64,000 bases of DNA from Kurthia huakuii LAM0618 (GCF_000505545.1 NZ_AYTB01000018.1:1-64000), one strand, 5' to 3'; shown: positions 1 to 9,337, counted from the first letter of the stretch. Made by a program: numbers and translations. The notes: generated by a model from the letters alone, not told the origin.

Positions 1-315
1 TGCAAATTCGCATAAGGGTGCATTATCGGTATTAGCGAAAATACTTTAAATATCCTATATTTAATTAAATTAATATATAAAGTTATCTTAAATTAACTAG
101 GTTAACTATCAATTAAATAAAGGGGTTTACTGAAAAAATAACAAAAAGAGAATGTGCAAACAAAACATGTTGTAGGAGTCTGGCCTCGCACTGTAAAATT
201 TTTAAAAATTTCTATACAATATTACAAACTTTTTACAATTTAGCTACGTCTAATTAGAAGAACGACAAGAAGTTGGGTAAAATACGCAACGAGATTATTA
301 CAGGAGGAATCAAAA
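1..315. other. AT-rich leader region, no gene seen
   Basis: No credible coding frame or RNA fold was found here. The last part carries the ribosome binding site (AGGAGGAATC) of the gene starting at 316, so its promoter must lie in this stretch, but I could not choose a convincing -35/-10 pair. Confidence 0.5.
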
Positions 316-1617
316 ATGCAATGGCTTCCTAAGACAAAATTAGGAAAAATCAATTTAGTGTTACTTACTGTTTTGACGCTTTGTGTTGGCATGTTTTTAG
401 GGTTGCTTGGATATAACAAAACCGAGCACCATTCAGCAGGTGCAACGCAAGAGGATTTGGACAATGACTCTATTCTAGTGAAGGAAAAATCGCCCTTTGA
501 AGGGATTTCGTATATAAAGGAACAATCCGATACGAAATATTATAAACTCGTTTATCCGATGACTGGAGAAGCGGCTGTTGATAAAGTGATTCAAGATGCG
601 GTTTATGCGAAGCGCGATGCTTTTGTAGCGTCTGAAGCAACTCGTTTAGACAGTTCTATTTCAGCAACTACATCGGGAAATTACATTAGTTTTGTCATTA
701 AAAATAACGAAGATGCGATTACAAAATCCGTACAGACGTTTACATATGATCGCCAACATAAAAAATTAGTAACGATTGAGCAGTTTATCGATACAGAAGC
801 GCGACTTAATCGCTTGTCGAAGGAAGTGCGGACAGAAATCCAACGACAAAATGAACAGCTTCAGCTGAGTGCGCAGCAAATCGATCAATTAACGGATGCG
901 ACATGGAAAACGTTTGAGATGTTTGCGGTAGATGGTGAAAATTTCAAAGTATTTTATGCGCCAAATACACTAAAAAATCGCTTATCTTCCATCAGCATTC
1001 CGCTTGTGAATATTGATAAAAAACTTGATACACCGGTATTTCGTTTGAATACAAATGACAAAAAATATGTCGCACTAACATTTGATGATGGCCCTAGTGA
1101 GGCGGTGACACCGCGCATTTTAAATACGCTGAAACAGCATCAGGTGAAGGCTACATTTTATATGCTCGGTAGCTCTGTTGAAAAAGCCCCACAACTAGCA
1201 CAACAAGTTTTAGCGGACGGTCATGAAATCGGCAATCATTCTTATGGACATGAGAATTTATCAAAAATGACCGGTGCAGAGGCTGAAGCCAACATTAATA
1301 AAGCCAATGAATTGATTAAAAATGCGACAGGTCGCGAACCGTTGACGATTCGTCCACCATATGGGGCTCGCAATAGCGAACTAGAACAGCTCTCTTCACA
1401 GCCTACGATTTTATGGGGCGTCGATACACTTGATTGGAAAACGCGTAATGCCGCTTCTACATTTCAAGAGGTGCAGCAGCATATTTATCCTGGTGCGATT
1501 ATCCTGATGCACGATATTCATCCAACGACAGCAGATGCATTGGATTCGATTTTGACGTATTTAGAACAACAAGGTTATCAATGTGTGACGATTTCACAGC
1601 TAGAAGGATTACAATAA
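316..1617 (+). CDS. PdaC-like peptidoglycan polysaccharide deacetylase
   Basis: Probable membrane-anchored carbohydrate esterase family 4 enzyme that removes N-acetyl groups from cell-wall glycan. Seen: an N-terminal membrane segment (about residues 12-33), a DUF4163/DUF3298-type region (about 60-235), then the NodB domain with TFDDGPS (255-261, metal-binding Asp), HSYGH (308-312, metal-binding His pair), RPPYG, DTLDW and a C-terminal HDIHP motif. The catalytic motifs are all present. Known: the same domain order occurs in Bacillus PdaC, an N-acetylmuramic acid deacetylase of similar length. The start is fixed by AGGAGG nine bases upstream. The sugar specificity (MurNAc or GlcNAc) is inferred. 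The gene is monocistronic and followed by a hairpin terminator. Confidence 0.88.
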   Translation: MQWLPKTKLGKINLVLLTVLTLCVGMFLGLLGYNKTEHHSAGATQEDLDNDSILVKEKSPFEGISYIKEQSDTKYYKLVYPMTGEAAVDKVIQDAVYAKRDAFVASEATRLDSSISATTSGNYISFVIKNNEDAITKSVQTFTYDRQHKKLVTIEQFIDTEARLNRLSKEVRTEIQRQNEQLQLSAQQIDQLTDATWKTFEMFAVDGENFKVFYAPNTLKNRLSSISIPLVNIDKKLDTPVFRLNTNDKKYVALTFDDGPSEAVTPRILNTLKQHQVKATFYMLGSSVEKAPQLAQQVLADGHEIGNHSYGHENLSKMTGAEAEANINKANELIKNATGREPLTIRPPYGARNSELEQLSSQPTILWGVDTLDWKTRNAASTFQEVQQHIYPGAIILMHDIHPTTADALDSILTYLEQQGYQCVTISQLEGLQ

Positions 1618-1623
1618 ATAATA

Positions 1624-1661
1624 AAAATTCCTCATTGTTGAACAGTGGGGAATTTTTAAAT
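1624..1661 (+). terminator. Rho-independent terminator after the deacetylase gene
   Basis: AAAATTCCTCA pairs with TGGGGAATTTTTA around a short loop and has a T-rich 3' flank. It ends the 433-aa deacetylase transcript. Confidence 0.7.
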
Positions 1662-1774
1662 TGATTAAAAAGCACTGCTTTGGAATGTTTTAACCTCGTT
1701 TTAACCTTGCATACTTATACTAAGCAGTATCATTGAATGATTGCAATTAACTTAATTATTAGGAGGATTATTTT

Positions 1775-2518
1775 ATGAAAAAATCTCTATTTTTAACAAT
1801 GGCTTTAGCAGGAAGTATGGCATTCCCTACCCTATCTCATGCCGAAGTCACACAAGTGTCATTTAAAACAACAACAATGTATACGAGCCAAGGTGTTTAT
1901 GCTCGTAATGCCCCAAGTGTAGATTCTGATATTGTGACAACTATTCCAAAAAACACGGCGATTAAAGTAATAGGCATAGCACAAAAATCGTGGTATCGAG
2001 TTTTACTCAACAATGAAATCGTCTACGTTTACAAGGAATATGTCACTGCGAAAAAACCACTTCCAGCTGTAGTGAAAAAAGGATATGTGAAAAATACAGA
2101 TGGCGTGGCATTAGCCGTCAGAGCAGGCGCTTCTAGTAAAACGAAAAAAATTGGTTCATTAAAAGAAGGTGCGAGCGTTCAACTAACAAAAAACTATACG
2201 GCTTCGTCAAAAGATGCTTTTTTTCAAATTATTTATAAAAATCAACTAGCCTATGTGTCTTCTAAATATATTAGCTTCGCTGCAATTCCTGTACAAACAA
2301 CAAAAATTGGTATGGTGCGTAATAATAGCGATGTCCCATTAAAAATTCGTCAAAAACCTACGACACAAAGTAAAATTTTAGGGACTCTTAAAAATGGGGA
2401 CAGCGTGACTTTCGCAAAACCTTATAAGAAAGGTGCCACAGATGGCTGGTATAAAATCAAATACAAAGGAAAAACAGCTTATGTCGCATCGCAGTATATT
2501 GTGCTAATGTTTCCTTAA
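1775..2518 (+). CDS. Secreted protein with three SH3-type cell-wall binding repeats
   Basis: Exported 247-aa protein, likely wall-associated. Seen: a signal peptide (MKKSLFLTMALAGS to about residue 23, SHA cleavage), then three bacterial SH3b-like repeats at about 35-90, 105-165 and 180-245. Each begins with a valine/asparagine-rich strand, contains an R-[NAQ]-x-P/A-S/T turn (ARNAPSVDS, VRAGASSKT, IRQKPTTQS) and ends with a YV-SxYI strand. There is no hydrolase domain, so it is probably an adhesin, a binding module or a partner of a wall enzyme. Known: SH3b repeats bind peptidoglycan peptides. The start is set by AGGAGG nine bases upstream. The proximity to a wall deacetylase fits, but the two genes have separate signals. 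Confidence 0.8.
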   Translation: MKKSLFLTMALAGSMAFPTLSHAEVTQVSFKTTTMYTSQGVYARNAPSVDSDIVTTIPKNTAIKVIGIAQKSWYRVLLNNEIVYVYKEYVTAKKPLPAVVKKGYVKNTDGVALAVRAGASSKTKKIGSLKEGASVQLTKNYTASSKDAFFQIIYKNQLAYVSSKYISFAAIPVQTTKIGMVRNNSDVPLKIRQKPTTQSKILGTLKNGDSVTFAKPYKKGATDGWYKIKYKGKTAYVASQYIVLMFP

Positions 2519-2573
2519 ATGAAAATAAACATCATCTATTGTTAGGTGAAGAAGTCAATGGACAAATTTTAAT

Positions 2574-2625
2574 GTTCGCCACAAAAAACCGGAACCGCGC
2601 CACAGCGCGATTCCGGTTTTTCTTA
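2574..2625. repeat. Palindromic repeat, copy 1 of 3
   Basis: Contains AAAAACCGGAA-CCGCGC-CACA-GCGCGA-TTCCGGTTTTT, a long hairpin with T-runs on both sides. Nearly identical copies lie at 27031-27100 and 38204-38272. It can act as a bidirectional terminator, but the shared flanking bases (GTTCGCCAC on the left) show it is a dispersed repeat and not an ordinary local terminator. It precedes the TnpB remnant by about 110 bp. Confidence 0.85.
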
Positions 2626-2734
2626 TTTATCATTTTTTCGCAGAAGACACCCTCCTCAACGAGTACAGCGAGTAGGTGGGTGATGAATGCGGTGCTTAAA
2701 AGTGGGTAACGAACGTTTGTTTGCGTTAAACTAG

Positions 2735-3470
2735 ATGACAAACAAGGAGGTGTGGCATACAGCCTATAAAGAAGAAGGAAAAGGGTTGAATCGTTCTACC
2801 ATGTCTAAAATGTTAACCAAGATGAAAAAACAAGACGACACAGCCTGGTTGCGCAACGTAGATAGTGTGGCCCTACAAACCTCCTGTGAACATTTGATCG
2901 ATGCATTCGGTCGTTTTTTCAAGAAACAAAACCGTTATCCCCGTTTCAAAAGCAAGAAAAACCCCGTACAAAGCTATACAACCAAAAATACGAATCACAA
3001 TATCGCGATTGTCGGTAACAAAATCAAGTTACCCAAATTAGGACTCGTCAAATTCAAACAAAGTCGCGCGTTTACGTGAAAAAGTCGTGTTTCAGCGCGA
3101 GGATTTTTTACACAAGTTGACGACGGCATTCATTCGTCAGCACGATGTCATTTGTATCGAAGATTTAAACACTAAAGGCATGCTAAAAAATCATAAACTA
3201 GCAAAAGCAATCAGCGATGTGTCGTGGTCCTCGTTTGTGCAAAAACGGATGTACAAAGCGAAGTGGTATGGCCGAACAATCGTGAAAACCAATCGCTTCT
3301 TCCCATCAAGCCAACTGTGCCATGTATGTGGGCACCGTGATGGCAAGAAATCCTTAGAAATCCGCGAATGGGTCTGCCCAGCCTGCCACGCGATACTCGA
3401 CCGCGATGTCAATGCGAGTCGCACTATTTTAGCAGAAGGATTACGTCTTTTTGAAACAACCCAACCGTAG
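2735..3470 (+). pseudogene. Decayed TnpB (IS200/IS605-type RNA-guided nuclease)
   Basis: Two adjoining frames together resemble a TnpB with a large internal deletion. The first piece (2735-3079) is the N-terminal region with its helical RYPRFKSKK segment. The second, open from about 3062 to 3470, has the RuvC-II region (CIEDLNTKGML), the zinc ribbon (CHVCG ... CPACH) and the RuvC-III Asp (LDRDVNASRTILAEGLRL). The joint falls inside FKQ/SR-VARLREK, so about 100 or more residues including the first RuvC Asp are missing and the frame changes. The true N-terminus is also lost: in-frame decay is visible just upstream of 2735, with a stop after NERLFALN. Inferred: not an active nuclease, although its downstream RNA region persists. 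Confidence 0.85.
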
Positions 3471-3600
3471 GGACTACGGGGCTCGCCTACTAAAAAAGTG
3501 AAGCCGCTGTTTCGAGCAAGGAGGAACAAGCATGCACTGTTCGTAGGAATCCACCATTTCAAGTGCGTTCATCAGAACGGCTAAGTGGGGGTAGTTCAAG
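3471..3600 (+). other. TnpB element right end with omega-RNA-like hairpins
   Basis: Directly follows the TnpB remnant. It contains the GTTC-ATCA-GAAC small hairpin inside a larger arm ending AAGTGGGGG, then the tip GTGGGGGTAGTTCAAG. The same tip recurs at 11093-11108 and, reversed, at 26864. In the 26864 copy the outer arm is a perfect CCCCCACTT/AAGTGGGGG stem; here the left arm has decayed to CCACCATTT. Known: the 3' end of tnpB plus the right end produces the guide (omega) RNA in IS200/IS605 elements. Confidence 0.65.
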
Positions 3601-4270
3601 TTAAATGAAATAGTTTTAATATCGCTTTTGTAAAGTCATCATATGAAAAGGAACTTTTTCGTTGTTGGTTATACCAGCGTCGAATGGTTTCGACTAGCCA
3701 GAGAGGCACAGAATTTCCATCGATTAAATGATAGTATTGCTCATAGCCTTTTTTCAAGTGTTCCCATCGTAAATCATTGCCAGGTAGCGCATATTCAGAG
3801 ACATCAATAATTTTGGCTTTTCCATTTTGGAGTATAATATTTTTCAAATGAATATCTCGCGGATTAAGACCTTTGCTACGGATATATGCTCTTGCTTCTT
3901 CTACATCATCTATAACTGTTTTAGGAATGTGAATCCCTTGTAATATACAATCAAACAGCGTTAGCCCTTTTTCATAACTTAAAACAAGGTACTTGTCAGT
4001 TGAAGCGAAACAAGTTGGGAAGAACGTCGAATCCCCTAATGTTTCATAGACGTGTGCCTCCACGTTTATTTTATCTCGTTTATCGTAGGCATACACTTTA
4101 AAGGCATAACCCGGGGCAGCGATATGTTGAAAAACGGCTGCATCTGTTCCAACACCAATACACTTTAACTCATCCGTGATACCACGAATCGTTACAGGAT
4201 CGTTATTTGGATGAGAAAAAACGTTGATGTTAGAAAGGGCATTTATCGCGATATCCCAATTATTGTCCAT
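3596..4270 (-). CDS. Atypical serine/threonine protein kinase-like protein
   Basis: Compact 224-aa kinase-fold protein. Seen: a glycine-poor N-lobe with GVGTDAAVFQ, then an AFKVY lysine (VAIK-like), a catalytic loop NPRDIHLKNIIL (HRD-like, with Asp and Asn in place) and an IIDVSEY motif in the DFG position. The length and the PRDIHLKN pattern match small Bacillus kinase-like proteins such as YrzF. Known: these are poorly characterised and may phosphorylate proteins or small molecules. The start is supported by GGAG upstream of ATG. The stop codon overlaps the right-end tip of the neighbouring TnpB element by a few bases, so that element inserted at the very 3' end of the gene. Confidence 0.72.
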   Translation of the reverse strand: MDNNWDIAINALSNINVFSHPNNDPVTIRGITDELKCIGVGTDAAVFQHIAAPGYAFKVYAYDKRDKINVEAHVYETLGDSTFFPTCFASTDKYLVLSYEKGLTLFDCILQGIHIPKTVIDDVEEARAYIRSKGLNPRDIHLKNIILQNGKAKIIDVSEYALPGNDLRWEHLKKGYEQYYHLIDGNSVPLWLVETIRRWYNQQRKSSFSYDDFTKAILKLFHLT

Positions 4271-4382
4271 ATTAAATCTCCATTCATTAGCTATTGAAGA
4301 AGTCGACCTCTTCCTATAGTTAGTGTAACGTATCGGGGCATCAACTTGAAATCATAGCATTCTGATACTAAAAATAAATTAA

Positions 4383-4754
4383 TTAAATACTAGTAGAATA
4401 TTTTTCGAGTTGCTTTGCTTTTTGACCGGCTAGCCCTGTTTTAGTCAGTTGCTTAAGCTGTTCTTTGTCCAAAACGTTTGATAATTGCTTCATCAACAGT
4501 TCGGTAGCAATATCTTTTATCTCGCCACTATGTTGTTCATGCTCTTGCGATTTAGGTAACTTTGTTTCTTTAACGATTATTTTTTCGCCATTAACTTTCG
4601 TGACATAATGACGAATATAGCCATGTTCTTTTTTAATTTCATAGCTTGCCTTCGTTTTTTTCTTTTTTCCTAAAAATAAATCATCTGTTAAACGATTCAT
4701 ACCTTCTTTTTTAATGTCAGTTAAGTAATGATTACTTGCTAATTGAATAGTCAT
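4383..4754 (-). CDS. Hypothetical lysine-rich protein
   Basis: I do not recognise this 123-aa protein. It is highly charged, with a KKKKTK stretch near residue 33 and a C-terminal helical region rich in Leu, Gln and Lys, and has no signal peptide or membrane segment. I place the start at the second Met (MTIQLAS) because GGAGG lies just upstream and includes the first potential ATG. Cytoplasmic location is inferred. Confidence 0.5.
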   Translation of the reverse strand: MTIQLASNHYLTDIKKEGMNRLTDDLFLGKKKKTKASYEIKKEHGYIRHYVTKVNGEKIIVKETKLPKSQEHEQHSGEIKDIATELLMKQLSNVLDKEQLKQLTKTGLAGQKAKQLEKYSTSI

Positions 4755-5751
4755 TGAATCCTCCATTTATGTAACATATTTCCTTTTATATCGTCTGATG
4801 CAGAGTTATTTAAAGGTGCATTTCTTAACGTTTTGGGGATCGGACTAATCAATAATGCAGCAAGGCTATACAACGGGACAAACAAAGATGATGAACACAT
4901 GGCACGAGATGTTAATATTAAATTTGAAAAATGGTTTTGACATTATGCGCATGTATACAGATGCGAAAGGTCGGCACAGAATTGTTCTTGAAAAAAAGTT
5001 ACGTTGATGGAAATAGCGCGTTCAGAAATTAGCGATGACGTCGAAAAGCGTGTTTTGGGTACAACATAATTTTAAATATGCGTCAGCACTAGGTGAATAA
5101 GCCTACAAAAAAGATAATCATTTGCTTCAAATTTTCAGATGTAACATAGTTATTAAAGATGTAGCGATAGTTACGATAGTTTTGTAACAAAGGCTGCCGA
5201 AAAGCGGACAAAAAATGCCCGTTACGATTCAATTTTGCTCCTTTTTACGGCGATAATGAGCTATTTCCACACACGCTAGTTGAAGGATCTAACGTAGCGT
5301 GTCGCATTTTGTCTGTTTTTGAATAAATGACATTCTTCATTTAACCGTCGTATTTTTTGTGTTGAAATGACCCGTCAGAGACACAAAACGACCCCTTTTT
5401 TGCTCATTCCGGGTGAAAATGGGCTAAAATCATTTCTTGAAAATAATAATGATATGCTTTTTAATAATAAATAAAAATTTTCATTGACAGCTTTGTGCAT
5501 GATGCTTACTAAAAGCGCTATTTTCTATGCGTTTATTGACCTTGTTTGACACTTATTTTCAACTATGTTGTATCCAAAACACGCTTCTTGGGCTCACGAG
5601 CGATTTGGTGTGACCGCTTCGAATTTTTAACATATGTTGACACAAGCGCTTATGAGAAATCGTATTTGTTCGCTAATCGTTGTGCAAACGATGCCGAAGC
5701 ACTTGCAAACAGCCAAATGAAAAGAGGACGCCATCTAGGAGCCCTCCTTTT
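4755..5751. other. Gene-poor stretch with a 23-bp inverted repeat pair
   Basis: About 1 kb without a supported gene. A short open stretch at 4861-4989 (encoding ...GFDIMRMYTDAKGRHRIVLEKK) reads like the end of a broken gene, but I cannot name it. A 23-bp sequence at 5046-5068 recurs inverted at 5564-5586, giving the outline of a roughly 540-bp element. A possible ORF at 5546-5755 starts inside the right repeat and shows no protein-like features. Confidence 0.5.
5046..5586. repeat. Inverted-repeat-bounded segment, possible MITE or element remnant
   Basis: AAGCGTGTTTTGGGTACAAC plus ATA at 5046-5068 matches the reverse complement of 5564-5586 at 22 of 23 positions. The roughly 495 bp between them hold no credible ORF. 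This looks like terminal inverted repeats of a small non-autonomous element or an internally deleted insertion sequence. I see no certain target duplication. Confidence 0.5.
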
Positions 5752-6144
5752 TTAAATGCCTTTTGTATTCATAAGCACGATACGCCAACCATCTGGATCT
5801 GCAATCGTCGCACCTTTTTCTTGCCAATAAGCATTTTCCGGTGGTACAGCTAGATACCCCATTGCTGCTAGGCGTGTTTCGATGATGTCGATTTGTTTTT
5901 TGTCAGGTATGTAAAAGACAAGTAAGTTATCGTCGGTCGGTGCTGGGCAGGGGCTGCCGTCAATATGCTGCGTGAATTCTAAATGATAGCTCGCATCCGG
6001 TACGCCAATCATAATACCTGTATAACCTCTGTGACCGGTGAAATCGCCAATTTTTGAAAGGCCTAGTCCATTACAGTAGAATTGTTCAAGTAATGCCAAG
6101 TTATCTGTCGGTCGTGCAATACGAAATTGTACAAATGATTCCAT
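5752..6144 (-). CDS. VOC (glyoxalase/bleomycin-resistance) family protein
   Basis: A 130-aa single-subunit vicinal oxygen chelate fold protein. Seen: FRIARPTDNLALLEQFYCNGLGL at the N-terminus (typical first beta-alpha module), GVPDASYHLEFTQH in the middle with a potential metal His/Glu pair (HLEF), and a C-terminal GATIADPDGWRIVLMN strand. Known: such proteins act as glyoxalases, dioxygenases or drug-binding proteins; the substrate cannot be read from sequence. The start is supported by GGAGATGAC upstream. It stands alone, and its 3' end meets a weak hairpin (5728-5752) that may stop transcription. Confidence 0.8.
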   Translation of the reverse strand: MESFVQFRIARPTDNLALLEQFYCNGLGLSKIGDFTGHRGYTGIMIGVPDASYHLEFTQHIDGSPCPAPTDDNLLVFYIPDKKQIDIIETRLAAMGYLAVPPENAYWQEKGATIADPDGWRIVLMNTKGI

Positions 6145-6324
6145 TTATGTCATCTCCTTTCCTTCTGTTTTTATTTTACAAAGAAAAGTGCGAAAAATCC
6201 TTACGACGTTGGAATGATTTTTCACACTTACTAGCTAAAATCCATGAAAAATATTGCCCATCGCTGGCTTGTTCAGTAAGCTGTTCTATAGATACGAAAA
6301 CAAAATGATAAGAGGGTGTGTACT

Positions 6325-7581
6325 GTGAAAAAACGATTACTCTTATTCGTGCTGATGCTTGTGATTGTGGTAAGCGTATATGTACTGAATCAACGAGCAG
6401 TGTTGTATGTAGCACCAAATGGCAATGATGCGGCTACAGGGACAAAATTAACGCCGCTTCGTACGCTACAAAAAGCAGCAGATCAGGCAACACCAGGAAC
6501 GACAATATGGATTCGCGGCGGCACGTATGATGAGCCGCTATATGTGACGACAAGTGATGTCCATTTCAAGGCGTATAAACAAGAAGCGGTCTATTTAGAT
6601 GGTCGCAACGCAAAAAGTATTGATGGCAATAAGGCGATGATTACGATTCATAATCAACAGGATGTGACAATCGAAGGTTTGACGGTACAAAATGTGACGA
6701 CAACATCGCCTAACGATACGGTGATGGGCATGTATATTAGTGGTACGGCGCGCAATATTACGCTAAAAAACAACCATGTGCGTGCTATCAAAACAGCTGG
6801 AAACGGCCATGGCATCGCTTTTTATGGTACGGGTGCTATGAAAAATATCGAGGTGGTGCACAATGTGCTAGAAGATTTAGAGCTTGGTGCAAGCGAGGCG
6901 CTAGTACTTAATGGAAATATTGAGCATTTCACGATTGCAAATAATACAATTCGGCGGAGTAATAATGTAGGAATTGATGTGATTGGTTATGAAGGCGTAG
7001 CGCAAACGAAGCATGCTGATTTTGTACGTGAAGGAACGATTGCAAATAATACGATTTACGCGATTTCATCGTATGGCAATCCGGCATATGGCAATGAATA
7101 TAGCGCAGGTGGTATTTATGTAGATGGCGCAAAAAATATTACGATTGCCCATAATCATATTGCGCACAGTGATATAGGAATCGAAGCGACTTCGGAACAT
7201 CGTGGTCGCAACGCCGATAATATACGTATTCTTCATAATGAAGTACGCGACAATTATTATACGGGGATTGCGATTGGCGGATATGATGCAGCACGCGGAG
7301 GTACAAAAAACACCATTATTGCGCATAATAAACTTGTCAATAATGATACGAAAAATTTAGAGGGTGGACAGTTATTAATTCAACATCATACGCAGGCGAA
7401 CCGTATCGACAATAATGATTTTACAGCGAGTGATTCCGGTCTATACATTGCGAATGTTGCTCGGACAAATCGTGACACGATTGTGAAAGACAATCATTTC
7501 GATGCTGAGAGAGGGTTGTGGATTTGGAAAAAGCAAGAATATGGTACACTTGCAGCTTTTAATAAGGCAGTGAACGATTAA
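6325..7581 (+). CDS. Exported right-handed parallel beta-helix protein
   Basis: A 418-aa extracytoplasmic protein. Seen: an N-terminal signal/anchor (MKKRLLLFVLMLVIVVSVYV), then YVAPNGNDAATG...TPLRTLQKAADQA...TTIWIRGGTY, the usual opening of DUF1565/pectate-lyase-like beta helices, followed by repeated NNTI/HN-type coils (ITLKNNHV, IANNTI, IAHNHI, ILHNEV, IIAHNKL) through about residue 390. Known: such folds are found in polysaccharide lyases, epimerases and adhesins. I see no residues that settle which activity applies. The start is GTG at 6325, nine bases after GAGGG; an upstream GTG overlaps that site. A strong terminator follows at once. Confidence 0.8.
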   Translation: MKKRLLLFVLMLVIVVSVYVLNQRAVLYVAPNGNDAATGTKLTPLRTLQKAADQATPGTTIWIRGGTYDEPLYVTTSDVHFKAYKQEAVYLDGRNAKSIDGNKAMITIHNQQDVTIEGLTVQNVTTTSPNDTVMGMYISGTARNITLKNNHVRAIKTAGNGHGIAFYGTGAMKNIEVVHNVLEDLELGASEALVLNGNIEHFTIANNTIRRSNNVGIDVIGYEGVAQTKHADFVREGTIANNTIYAISSYGNPAYGNEYSAGGIYVDGAKNITIAHNHIAHSDIGIEATSEHRGRNADNIRILHNEVRDNYYTGIAIGGYDAARGGTKNTIIAHNKLVNNDTKNLEGGQLLIQHHTQANRIDNNDFTASDSGLYIANVARTNRDTIVKDNHFDAERGLWIWKKQEYGTLAAFNKAVND

Positions 7582-7607
7582 AAGCAGAAGAAATTCCTTC
7601 TGCTTTT
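7580..7607 (+). terminator. Terminator after the beta-helix gene
   Basis: AAAAGCAGAAG/CTTCTGCTTTT perfect stem with an AAATT-type loop, overlapping the stop codon of the beta-helix gene. Confidence 0.85.
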
Positions 7608-7836
7608 ACATTGTCGAAAAACGATTTAATCAAGAGATAAAATTTGAGTAGTAATTTTCTTGGCTAAATGAAACATTTTTTCTTTTGTTCCATCCGCTTC
7701 TTTTTAGTGTGTCCTATATTTAGCTACCAAAGTTTATCACAACTATCTTTAGGTGTAGCGAATAATTGATTTTGAGTTTTCACAACCGGTAAGAAGTCAT
7801 CCAAATATTCTAGGGATTTACAGTCCTTACTCTTTT

Positions 7837-8216
7837 TTAATTTTGCATTCCTAAAATAAGTCCTGCAATATACGGGATTAACCAAAATAACCAAACAACT
7901 AAACTGAACTTATGGAAATTTTGCTTTGCTTGTGGTGTGCCTTTTACTAGTACATAGATAGCCCAAATTAAATGCAGTGCCATTAAAATAATGGCGGCCA
8001 TACCTGTAATTTGGTGAAGTGGTAATCCTTGTTCTGCCACAGCGGGTTTTGAAGCGGCAATTGCTGCCATAAACTTTGTTCCAGCTGCATCAAATAATAA
8101 GCCGAGCGCAAAAAACGCCACATGTTTCCCTTTTAAATCTCCTGCACGACGCTCTGCGAAGACACCTATCTTATAAGTGTAATCGTAATAATCGCTAAAA
8201 TAAGTCTTGAATCCAT
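7837..8216 (-). pseudogene. HsmA-family membrane protein, frameshifted near the 5' end
   Basis: Small four-helix membrane protein of the HsmA/TIGR03987 type. The frame from about 8175 down to 7837 (VFAERRAGDLKGKHVAFFALGLLFDAAGT ... LIPYIAGLILG) matches family features, but no good start codon lies in it. An ATG at 8216 with a ribosome binding site (AAAGGAAAAGAG) begins MDSRLILAIITITLI in another frame, which is the expected first helix and then stops. The two frames therefore join across a frameshift near 8170-8180, with a few residues lost. A GTG at 8121 could start a truncated protein. Probably a pseudogene; a sequencing error is the alternative. Confidence 0.7.
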
Positions 8217-8270
8217 CTTTCTAACTCTTTTCCTTTAAGTGGGAATACTTGCGGTGTTATTGTATCATAA

Positions 8271-9302
8271 TTACTTAATTGTTTGTTGCATTAAATAGTC
8301 ATCGCCTTCTTGTGGTGTGCCGCGTCCATCACGATTATTCGTAATGAAATAAAGCGTGTTATCGACTAACATGACGTCGCGAATGCGTCCGACATCACTC
8401 ACAATTGTTCGTTGCTTTTTCGTTTTCAAATCGAATTCAATAATGGCGGTACCGCGCAGGGCTGCAACATAAAGCTTGCTGCCGGAAGCGGCCATGCCAG
8501 ACGGTGCCCACGTCGTATCTGCTCCTGATGTGAAGAGCGGTGTTTCCATCATTGGCTTTGTAGCGGTTCCTTCAATAATCGGCCAACCATAGTTGTGCCC
8601 TGGTTCAATGCGATTGATTTCATCATGCGCGCTATTGCCATGCTCACTCGCATACATCGTACGCCCAAGCCATACAATACCTTGTGGATTACGATGTCCA
8701 TAGCTATAGACGTATGAATGACTTGAAGGGTTATCATGTGGAATGGAGCCATCTAAATTTAAGCGTAAAATCTTCCCAGCGAGCGAGGTCCTCTGTTGTG
8801 CTAAATTAGGATCTGATGCATCGCCTACTGTGGCATAAAGTTTATGATCGGGACCGATTTTCAAACGACCACCATGATGATAAGTACCGCTTGGAATGTG
8901 ATCGAGTAAAATTTTTTCTTCTTGCCACATACTTTCATCGTAACGTAGTTCAACAATGCGATTAAACTGCCCTTTTGTGCTTTCATACGTGTAATATGCA
9001 AAAGCGCGATTCGACGTTGTAAAATCTGGTGCCAATACAAAACCAAGCAGTCCTGCCTCAGCAGCAGTTGCGAGTGGAGCGCTCAATGTGATGTTTTGTC
9101 GTTTCATATCACCATGCTGCACCTTCACAATATGACCTGGTCGTTCTGTAATATAAAATGTATTATCGCTGCGTTCAATTGCCCATGGTGTATCGAGATT
9201 ATGAGCAACTATTTGCTCAGCGCTTTTTTTGGGCGCAACTGCATCCTGTGTAGCGCAGCCAGCGAGCGCAAAACTAGCCAAGCCGATTAACAATCGTTTC
9301 AT
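8271..9302 (-). CDS. PQQ-dependent sugar dehydrogenase-like lipoprotein
   Basis: A 343-aa lipoprotein with the glucose/sorbosone dehydrogenase (GSDH) six-bladed propeller fold. Seen: a signal with lipobox FALAGC (Cys16), then LDTPWAIERSDNTFYITERPGHI, GLLGFVLAPDF, YHHGGRLKIGPDHKLYATVGD, YSYGHRNPQGIVW (the conserved HRNPQG) and YASEHGNSAHDEINRI, all hallmarks of the family (YliI/Asd-like). Known: family members oxidise aldose sugars with PQQ; many Firmicutes homologues lack a PQQ pathway and their role is unclear. It is predicted to sit on the outer face of the membrane. Start ATG at 9302 follows GGAGGG. Confidence 0.88.
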   Translation of the reverse strand: MKRLLIGLASFALAGCATQDAVAPKKSAEQIVAHNLDTPWAIERSDNTFYITERPGHIVKVQHGDMKRQNITLSAPLATAAEAGLLGFVLAPDFTTSNRAFAYYTYESTKGQFNRIVELRYDESMWQEEKILLDHIPSGTYHHGGRLKIGPDHKLYATVGDASDPNLAQQRTSLAGKILRLNLDGSIPHDNPSSHSYVYSYGHRNPQGIVWLGRTMYASEHGNSAHDEINRIEPGHNYGWPIIEGTATKPMMETPLFTSGADTTWAPSGMAASGSKLYVAALRGTAIIEFDLKTKKQRTIVSDVGRIRDVMLVDNTLYFITNNRDGRGTPQEGDDYLMQQTIK

Positions 9303-9337
9303 TGGAATCCCTCCTTTGCAACCTGTTCCCGATTTTA

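Noticed and set aside
240-464. 74-aa minus-strand ORF ahead of the deacetylase
   Set aside because: It is antisense to the start of a clear gene and without start signals.
5546-5755. 69-aa ORF
   Set aside because: It begins inside an inverted repeat, has no ribosome binding site, and has no protein-like pattern.
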